In this document: positions 43,522 to 49,323 of the stretch, one piece after another
Layout of the letters: every line of letters starts with the position of its first letter
Numbering within the stretch: the stretch's first letter is position 1
NCBI GenBank assembly: GCA_015163855.1
Contig: JAAOIK010000027.1
Span: 1 to 49,323 of the forward strand
DNA: 49,323 nucleotides
DNA from: Pseudobdellovibrionaceae bacterium
GTDB lineage: Bacteria > Bdellovibrionota > Bdellovibrionia > Bdellovibrionales > UBA1609
Direction: 5' to 3'
Program-made: the position numbers and the translations under genes
The notes under the pieces: generated by a model
Databases searched by the model: none
What the model saw: only the letters and a program-made list of their open reading frames with translations
What the model was told of the DNA's origin: nothing

Positions 43522-45030
43522 TTATTTAGTAACTAATAATTGAAGAAACTTTCTTCTCCAATTTAATGCTTTTAAAGTATCTTTAGCTTTGCCATTAAAC
43601 ATCCAAACTACTAATAATTGTTCTTTTTTTCCCGCTTGAACAAAACCCGCAAAAGTAACAACAGAATTTAACAAACCCGTTTTTCCTCTAATAACTTGAT
43701 TAGACTGGCTAAAATTATAGCTTTTTAAAGTTCCATCTATGCCCGCTATAGAAAAAGCACTTAATAGCTCGGGGGCGTAAGTGTGATTTTTTATATATTT
43801 TAATAAGCTTAAAATAGTATTAGCCTTTAATTGATTTTTTCTAGATAAACCCGAAGGGTTAAAAAAATAAGCACTTTGTTTAGGCTTTCCTATTTTTTGA
43901 AAAATATCTTTTATTCTAAGATTATAATTATAAAATTGTGAACTTAACATATCTGCAATATAATTATTAGAAAACTTTAACATATCTGCAATTATTAAAG
44001 GAAGAGGCTTACTTTTTATTTCTGCTAGTTTTTTATACTCCCATAAGTCTATGGTATTAAAATTTTTAATTTTAACCTTGCCTTTAACAACAATTCCTCG
44101 CTTTTTTAAAAAAACACGCAAATAACTACCCAACCAACGCTCGGGGTTAATTATGCTTTTATAAGCTACAAAAGCTTTAGCCTTAATACCAATTTTCCCC
44201 TTAATAATTAGTATATTTTTTTTCTTTTCAACAAGTCTTTTAATTTGAATATTAGCTTTGCTACCAGCTACACTTTGCACATTATTTCGGATTTCTAAAA
44301 ATGGAGACTTATAGGGGTCAATAATAATGTTCGCTTTTTTTCCAATGGTCGATGCCCTTACCTTAACAGTAACACTATTCCAATTAAAAGAACTTGGTGC
44401 AATTAATGCCTCATAAGCTCTATCTCCCTTAGGAGGTTTATTGGCATTTTGAATTTTCGATTTAAATGATTTTTTAAAGATAACAAGGTCGCCCTTAATT
44501 ACAGAAATATTAGAGTGAGAAAAAACTCTAACTAAATTCCACATGGATTCAGAAACAAAAACAGGGTCTCCTCCCCCATTAAAATAAAGACTTCCGTTTA
44601 GTTGCTTGTTTTTAATTTTACTTTGCTTTTTTACCAACAAAGAACTGGTAAATTTTTTTTTAATTCCCCACTCCTCCACTGCAGCCAAAGCAATAACTAT
44701 TTTATTTAAAGAGGCTGGAACAAAATAAGTATTTCCGTTATGACTTAACTTAAAGCCTTTAATGGGGTTGTGTGCCTTGATAGAAAAAGATAACTGAGCA
44801 GGATTAATTTTATTTTTCTTTATAAATTTTTTAATTTTTTGATTTAAACTGTTTTTACTCCAATAAAAACCAGGATTTGGTAAATTAATAAATTCTGCGC
44901 GAGCTATAATAGTGCTGAATAAAAAAAATAAAATTAAAGTGGTACGGATAGGGAGACTTGAACTCCCATGGTGTTGCCACCGGTGGATTTTGAATCCACT
45001 ACGTCTACCAATTCCGCCATATCCGCACAT
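43522..45030 (-). CDS. dacB: D-alanyl-D-alanine carboxypeptidase/endopeptidase (PBP4), start upstream of an embedded tRNA
   Basis: This periplasmic penicillin-binding protein has all three motifs: SLNK (Ser107, Lys110), SNN in KFSNNYIADML and KTG in RGKTGLLNSV. A hydrophobic signal core (about 31-43, TLILFFLFSTIIA) ends with ARA-EF. No ATG, GTG or TTG lies in frame between the tRNA-Leu gene and residue 100 of this numbering. The only conventional start is the ATG at 45030, which overlaps the stop codon of the upstream gene (TAATG) and forces codons 2-30 to be read through the tRNA sequence. The signal h-region begins exactly where the tRNA ends. The true start may instead be a rare ATC or ATT codon. 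It trims or cuts peptidoglycan cross-links. Confidence 0.85.
   Translation of the reverse strand: MCGYGGIGRRSGFKIHRWQHHGSSSLPIRTTLILFFLFSTIIARAEFINLPNPGFYWSKNSLNQKIKKFIKKNKINPAQLSFSIKAHNPIKGFKLSHNGNTYFVPASLNKIVIALAAVEEWGIKKKFTSSLLVKKQSKIKNKQLNGSLYFNGGGDPVFVSESMWNLVRVFSHSNISVIKGDLVIFKKSFKSKIQNANKPPKGDRAYEALIAPSSFNWNSVTVKVRASTIGKKANIIIDPYKSPFLEIRNNVQSVAGSKANIQIKRLVEKKKNILIIKGKIGIKAKAFVAYKSIINPERWLGSYLRVFLKKRGIVVKGKVKIKNFNTIDLWEYKKLAEIKSKPLPLIIADMLKFSNNYIADMLSSQFYNYNLRIKDIFQKIGKPKQSAYFFNPSGLSRKNQLKANTILSLLKYIKNHTYAPELLSAFSIAGIDGTLKSYNFSQSNQVIRGKTGLLNSVVTFAGFVQAGKKEQLLVVWMFNGKAKDTLKALNWRRKFLQLLVTK
44940..45026 (-). tRNA. tRNA-Leu (anticodon CAA), CCA encoded
   Basis: A complete class II tRNA is visible on the minus strand. 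The acceptor GCGGATA pairs with TATCCGT (G1-T72 wobble), and the D-arm TGGCGGAATTGGTAGACG is typical of tRNA-Leu. The anticodon stem GTGGA/TCCAC closes the loop TTCAAAA with anticodon CAA. A long variable arm follows (CGGTGGCAACACCATG), then the T-arm GGGAG-TTCAAGT-CTCCC, discriminator A73 and CCA. It begins 4 nt after the stop codon of the PpiD-like gene and lies wholly inside the dacB reading frame. Confidence 0.97.
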
Positions 45031-46037
45031 TATAATTTTATTAAATTTTTATTAGTATAAATGTTTAAATTTTTACTATAGTTTTGAAACCAAGATTGCA
45101 TAGCCACCTGTTGCCTTTGACGAGCAAACCACTGACTTATAATACCAAAAGAAGCTTTGTTTTTTGCTTTGGCTTTTTTTACCGCTTTTACATAAATTAA
45201 ATAATACGCTCCTTTGTGAAAAGCTAGTGTATTTACAAATTGTCCCGGTTTTGTTTTTAAAATATTTGTATAAACCATTTTATTTTGCCCCAATATAGGT
45301 AAATAAGAGCTTTGCAAAGAAACCTTGGCAGATTTCACAGGCTTTAGTTTATTCTTTTTTTTCCAGCTATTAATACTAGCAACCTTGGTTGTAGTTAATA
45401 ATTGTTTTATTTTTTTAATTTTTTTATCAAAAGCTTTTTTTAAAGCTTTTTTGTTTTTACTAGGCTTTTTTAGTTCAAAAAAATCTAAGTGAACTTCGGC
45501 ATTTAATACAGAATTTTTTAATTTTTCCTCTAGGTCTACCATTTGAGTAGCTTGCTCTATCCATCCAACAAAGTCTTGATAAACAATGGATTTTTCTATT
45601 TGTGACTCAAAGCTGTCTGGAGTTTGCCCAATCGACTTTAGCAAAGACTCATAACGCGTACGCCTAAACTGACCATTCTCTGAAAAAGCCGGTGTAGAAA
45701 CCACTTGGTCAATAATGGCCTCAGAAGCAATATAAAACCTCGAATTTGCTAAAGAGACATAAATCACATTTAGCTGTAACAACTCATTTAATAGCTGTTG
45801 TTTTAGGCGTGCCTCTAATAATCTCCGTTCCTTAGCCGTTTTGCCTCTAGGCGCTGACTGTCTTCTACTAGCTGAACGAACCATCTTATCAAAACTAAGC
45901 GTACTGATCACTTCATTATTAACCGACAAAGCCACTCCTCGCCCACGATCTCCTCCAAAAAAGGAAGGCGTTAAGCCAAAAAAGGCAAAGGCTAAAACAA
46001 TAATACCAGAAATAAGCATAAAAATAATTTTTTTCAT
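45030..46037 (-). CDS. SurA/PpiD N-terminal-domain periplasmic protein without PPIase domain
   Basis: This 335-residue protein has one N-terminal membrane helix (about 4-21) and a SurA_N-type chaperone domain (VNNEVISTLSFDKMVRSASR, LKQQLLNELLQLNVIYVSLANS, IDQVVSTPAFSENGQFRRTRYESLLKSIGQTPDSFE), as in PpiD. The family's peptidyl-prolyl isomerase (parvulin) domain between the helical parts is absent or unrecognisable; a Lys-rich C-terminal region replaces it. It is probably a periplasmic chaperone anchored in the inner membrane. Its stop codon overlaps the ATG of the dacB frame, and tRNA-Leu begins 4 nt after the stop. Confidence 0.82.
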   Translation of the reverse strand: MKKIIFMLISGIIVLAFAFFGLTPSFFGGDRGRGVALSVNNEVISTLSFDKMVRSASRRQSAPRGKTAKERRLLEARLKQQLLNELLQLNVIYVSLANSRFYIASEAIIDQVVSTPAFSENGQFRRTRYESLLKSIGQTPDSFESQIEKSIVYQDFVGWIEQATQMVDLEEKLKNSVLNAEVHLDFFELKKPSKNKKALKKAFDKKIKKIKQLLTTTKVASINSWKKKNKLKPVKSAKVSLQSSYLPILGQNKMVYTNILKTKPGQFVNTLAFHKGAYYLIYVKAVKKAKAKNKASFGIISQWFARQRQQVAMQSWFQNYSKNLNIYTNKNLIKL

Positions 46038-46151
46038 AAAGGCACCCTCAAGGATTACTTGAATTTTTACTAACCTTTGGTATTTTAAACAATAAGCGCT
46101 TTATAATGCAAGAACTTTCAAAGTAAAACTCATATATATTTAAAGAAATCT

Positions 46152-46973
46152 ATGCCTTCTATTGTTAAAAGTAAAATCACCCTATTTAGCTTAGTCTTAA
46201 TCGTAGGGCTTAGCCTGTATAATTACCAAAAACACTTTCAATCCCTACTAAACAACACGACATATCATTTTAGCAACGCTTCTGCTATTTTGCCTAGTAT
46301 CTTATACCAAGCCCCAATAGGAATATATGAGGCCATTAAAAAATACACTTTGCTATTATCTATCAAAGAAAATAATAAAAAACTAATTATAGAAAATCAA
46401 AAATTAGTTATTCGATTACAAAATAAATTAGAGCTACAAAAAGAAAATCAACGCTTAAAAGCTTTGTTAAATTTAAAAATTATAAAAGAATCTAAATTAA
46501 TAGTGGCCAAAGTAATTAGTGTTGATATTTTTGATCACTTTTTATCCATTACTGTCAGCAAAGGGTCGGCAGACGGCGTAGAAAAACTGCAAGGAGCCTT
46601 AAGCCCCGAAGGGGTTGTGGGAATGGTAAGAAATGTTTACAAACACACCTCACAAATTATTTTATTACTGTCTAATCAAATATCTATAGATAGTATTAAT
46701 CAAAGATCTAGAGTGCGCACTTTAATTACAGGATATAAAAACGGTTTTTATACATTTATTGACCCTCAAGAAAACCTATTATCTTCTAAAGAAATTCAAG
46801 AAGGAGATTTATTTATTAGTTCGGGCTTGCAAAAAAACTTTCCTGAAGGCTTGCCTATTGGAAGAATTTTTAAAATTACAAAAGCCCCGTTAAATAAACA
46901 ACTCCAAGTACTTATAAAACCCGCTGTCTCTTTTAATACTTTAGAAGAAGTATTTATTGTAAAAAAACCTTAA
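46152..46973 (+). CDS. mreC: rod shape-determining protein MreC
   Basis: This 273-residue protein has an N-terminal membrane helix (about 8-25), a coiled coil (about 70-108), then the MreC beta domains (VAKVISVDIFDHFLSITVSKGS, GALSPEGVVGMVRNVYKHTSQIILLLSNQ, GDLFISSGLQKNFPEGLPIGRIF). It links MreB filaments to the PBP2/RodA elongation complex and activates PBP2. mreD starts 1 nt after its stop codon and mrdA follows, giving the usual mreCD-mrdA order. No mreB is seen upstream, where the divergent PpiD-like gene lies; mreB may be elsewhere. Confidence 0.95.
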   Translation: MPSIVKSKITLFSLVLIVGLSLYNYQKHFQSLLNNTTYHFSNASAILPSILYQAPIGIYEAIKKYTLLLSIKENNKKLIIENQKLVIRLQNKLELQKENQRLKALLNLKIIKESKLIVAKVISVDIFDHFLSITVSKGSADGVEKLQGALSPEGVVGMVRNVYKHTSQIILLLSNQISIDSINQRSRVRTLITGYKNGFYTFIDPQENLLSSKEIQEGDLFISSGLQKNFPEGLPIGRIFKITKAPLNKQLQVLIKPAVSFNTLEEVFIVKKP

Positions 46974-46974
46974 T

Positions 46975-47511
46975 ATGTATTACTTAAAAGCCTACCTTTC
47001 TATTGGCCTTGTTTTATACGCATGCCTTAGCTTGCAAGTGACTTTATGGTTTTATCTTTTTCCCTTTGCCCCCTCCCCTCAAATATGGATTAGTTTTATA
47101 GTATACGCAGCACTTTATACTAACAAAACCACGGTAACTATTGTGTCTTTGTTTGCTAGCCTTTTATTATCCTCTTATACTCTTTTTAAAGGCTTTCCTC
47201 TTTTTTTTAGCCTGTGCAGTTGTGGATATATTATTTTTTATATTAAAGAAACTCTTTTTACCTCTAGTATAAAAACATTTTTTGTATTTTCTTTGTTAAG
47301 CTTTATTGCCATACAAATGCTTTACTCTACTTACACGGGAAAAAGCTTTAGCGCTAGCATTCAAAAAAGCTTTACGGTGTTTAATATCTATAGCAGTTTA
47401 CTTACTGCTGTTATTAGCTTGTTGTTTTTTTATTTCTTTCGCAAAAAAAAAATATTTTCAAAAATTTCTAACCCCTCCACCCCCTCTAGTAAACATATAG
47501 GTTGGGTATAA
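46975..47511 (+). CDS. mreD: rod shape-determining protein MreD
   Basis: This 178-residue inner-membrane protein has five to six hydrophobic helices with almost no soluble part, the MreD plan. Assignment rests mainly on topology, size and position between mreC and mrdA. It starts 1 nt after mreC and its stop is 2 nt before the mrdA ATG, so the three genes are translationally coupled. It is part of the elongasome, bridging MreC to RodA/PBP2. Confidence 0.85.
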   Translation: MYYLKAYLSIGLVLYACLSLQVTLWFYLFPFAPSPQIWISFIVYAALYTNKTTVTIVSLFASLLLSSYTLFKGFPLFFSLCSCGYIIFYIKETLFTSSIKTFFVFSLLSFIAIQMLYSTYTGKSFSASIQKSFTVFNIYSSLLTAVISLLFFYFFRKKKIFSKISNPSTPSSKHIGWV

Positions 47512-47513
47512 AA

Positions 47514-49323
47514 ATGACTGCTAATATAAAGGATTGGATTTATAAATATAAAAATTTTTCTCTTTATTTAAAAATAGGTTTACTACTTTTAACTGCAAGG
47601 CTTTTTTATTTACAAATTATAAAAGGCTCTGACTTTAAATTTTTTTCTGACTCTAATTATATTAAAGTTCAAAGTATTGCTCCAACAAGAGGCTTGCTAC
47701 TAGATAGAAATCGAAAAATACTGGTTAAAAATTTATCGGCTTATCAAGTCGAGCTTAGCTCTTTTAATAAAAATAATAATAAAGAAAGTTTAAAAGCACT
47801 TAGTGCAATTATAAACATTCCTGTACAAAAAATTAAAAAAGCAATTATCTCTTATAAAAAAAATCAATCTAGATATCAAAACATACCCATAAAAGATCAT
47901 CTGAATTTAACAGAAATTTATAATATTCAAAAATTAGCACTTAGCTATCCTAATATTATATTAAACCAGCACCCTTATAGACACTCACTAATACAAGACA
48001 GTGCTTCGCAATTATTTGGATTAGTACGAAAAAGTTCTAATAAAAAACATTTATCTAATGATCAAGTTGGCCAAAGTGGTTTAGAAAAAATTTGGAATAC
48101 CATACTTTTTGGAAAAAAAGGATATAATATGGTAGAGGTGGATTCTAAAGGTAGGCAAGTGCGATCGAAATTTAGTTCTTTTGATCTTAAAAAAGAGACG
48201 GTTATACCTGGCGATAATATCGTATTAACCTTAGATAAAGATGTACAAGAGGTTGCTTTTAAAAGCTTTAACAGAAAAGACGCCATTGGGCCAAGGTCTG
48301 GAGCTTTAATTGCTATGAAAACTAATGGAGAAATTATTGCTTGGGTTAGCTCCCCTTCTTATGACAATAATCTATTTTCTAAAAAAATTAAAAATGATTT
48401 ATGGAAAGCATTGTCTGAAAATCCAGGAAAACCTTTAATTAATAAAGTCGTGCAAAACCACTACTCTCCTGGGTCTACATTTAAACCCATTGTTGCCTTG
48501 GCCGCATTAGAAAAAGGAATTATCACCAAAGACACCTTATTAGATGCTCCCTCTACCTTAAAGTTTGGCAATCGCCTTTTTCATAATCACTCTAAAATTA
48601 ATCAAGGAAAAATTAATCTTGCAACTGCCCTAGAAACTTCTAATAATATATTTTTTTACAAACTGGGTATTGATTTAGGAATAGATAATATTGCCTATTA
48701 TGCCAGAAAATTAGGCTTAGGAGCAAAAACCAATATTGCTCTTCCTTATGAAAAAACAGGACTAATTCCTGATCCAAAATGGAAAATTAAAAAAATTAAT
48801 GAACCTTGGCAAAAAGGAGAAGATTTAGTGCATGCTATTGGGCAAGGCTACACTTTAACCACTCCCTTACAAATGCTAATTAGTTATAATACTATTGCAA
48901 CCGAAGGGCTTGTAGTAAAACCATTTTTAGTAAAAAGTATTATCAATAATCAAGGAAAAGTAATTAAACAATTTTCACCCACAACAAAAAAAAATCTTAT
49001 AGAAGAAGGTTTTAAAAAAGAAAATTTTAAAATAATTAAGCAAGGTTTATTTCAAGTGACTAACAACAAAAGAGGAACGGCACATTGGTGGAAATTAAAA
49101 AAGTATAAATTTTCTGGAAAAACAGGAACTGTTCAACTTCGTTCTTTTTCTAAAAAAAATATTTATACCAATTGTCCAAAGCTGCCTTTAAACCAAAGGC
49201 ATCATGGCTGGTTCATAGGTTTTGCCCCCGCAGAAAACCCTGTAATTACTGTGGCTGTATTAACAGAACACTCCTGCCATGGGTCAACAGGAAGCGCTCC
49301 CCTAGCTCGAGATGTAATGCAAG
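47514..49323 (+). CDS. mrdA: penicillin-binding protein 2 (partial, C-terminus off window)
   Basis: The frame is open from the ATG at 47514 to the window end (about 603 residues). It has an N-terminal membrane helix (about 20-38), the class B PBP pedestal domain (APTRGLLLDRNRKIL, the canonical R-G-x-I/L-x-DRN motif; GQSGLEKIWN), and the transpeptidase domain with SxxK in SPGSTFKP (Ser about 322), SxN in TSNN and KTG in FSGKTGTVQ. This transpeptidase makes lateral-wall cross-links with RodA. It sits in the mreC-mreD-mrdA operon. Only about the last 20-40 residues are expected to be missing, judged from usual PBP2 lengths. Confidence 0.95.
   Translation, partial: MTANIKDWIYKYKNFSLYLKIGLLLLTARLFYLQIIKGSDFKFFSDSNYIKVQSIAPTRGLLLDRNRKILVKNLSAYQVELSSFNKNNNKESLKALSAIINIPVQKIKKAIISYKKNQSRYQNIPIKDHLNLTEIYNIQKLALSYPNIILNQHPYRHSLIQDSASQLFGLVRKSSNKKHLSNDQVGQSGLEKIWNTILFGKKGYNMVEVDSKGRQVRSKFSSFDLKKETVIPGDNIVLTLDKDVQEVAFKSFNRKDAIGPRSGALIAMKTNGEIIAWVSSPSYDNNLFSKKIKNDLWKALSENPGKPLINKVVQNHYSPGSTFKPIVALAALEKGIITKDTLLDAPSTLKFGNRLFHNHSKINQGKINLATALETSNNIFFYKLGIDLGIDNIAYYARKLGLGAKTNIALPYEKTGLIPDPKWKIKKINEPWQKGEDLVHAIGQGYTLTTPLQMLISYNTIATEGLVVKPFLVKSIINNQGKVIKQFSPTTKKNLIEEGFKKENFKIIKQGLFQVTNNKRGTAHWWKLKKYKFSGKTGTVQLRSFSKKNIYTNCPKLPLNQRHHGWFIGFAPAENPVITVAVLTEHSCHGSTGSAPLARDVMQ

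Overview
This is an AT-rich chromosomal stretch (about one third G+C by eye) from a Gram-negative bacterium. It encodes lipoproteins, beta-barrel outer-membrane proteins, apolipoprotein N-acyltransferase and a Tol/Exb-type motor. Several things point to a Bdellovibrionota (Bdellovibrio-like) or related deltaproteobacterial-type genome: the gliding-type AglRQS/Glt-like envelope cluster, the AgmX/PglI-domain protein, and a DUF2779/Cas4-like protein. This placement is inferred from gene content, not from a marker-gene tree. No integrase, transposase, CRISPR array or prophage was seen. Genes are packed with very short gaps, and several starts are TTG or GTG with good Shine-Dalgarno sequences.

Layout. 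1-3.8 kb: a partial DUF2779 protein (minus), a membrane-anchored MsrB-MsrA fusion and a subtilase. 3.8-9.5 kb: protein quality control, with dnaJ then dnaK on the minus strand behind look-alike promoters, a TPR protein, htpX, and a two-domain 6-pyruvoyl-tetrahydropterin-synthase-like protein. 9.5-21.5 kb: fadD, an unassigned conserved protein, an M17 aminopeptidase, crcB, lnt, a MutS2-like protein without a Smr domain, sppA and an N-formylglutamate-amidohydrolase-like gene.

21.5-32.7 kb is the most distinctive region. It is a minus-strand run, read from 32.7 kb down: outer-membrane protein, TolQ/AglR-like channel, two TolR/AglQ/AglS-like proteins, a 1002-residue periplasmic helical-repeat protein, a small exported protein, an AgmX/PglI TonB-like linker, a lipoprotein, an outer-membrane barrel, a second helical-repeat protein and a VWA-domain lipoprotein. 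The parts list matches an inner-membrane proton-driven motor coupled through a periplasm-spanning linker to outer-membrane and surface components, as in the Myxococcus Agl-Glt gliding machinery.

32.8-36.1 kb: tRNA-His, a BspA-like leucine-rich-repeat protein with near-identical 69-bp repeats and a decayed 3' duplication, and ahpF behind a promoter overlapping an OxyR-like site. 36.1-40.5 kb: the classic pheS-pheT-ihfA-merR order on the minus strand. 40.6-43.5 kb: a TlpA-like thioredoxin, a polysaccharide deacetylase and pyrE. 43.5-49.3 kb: envelope synthesis, with a PpiD-like periplasmic protein and dacB (PBP4) on the minus strand, and mreC-mreD-mrdA (rod elongation) on the plus strand running off the window.

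The most unusual local structure is at 44.9-45.03 kb. A complete tRNA-Leu(CAA) gene lies inside the 5' end of the dacB reading frame. The only conventional dacB start is the ATG of a TAATG overlap with the upstream gene, on the far side of the tRNA.
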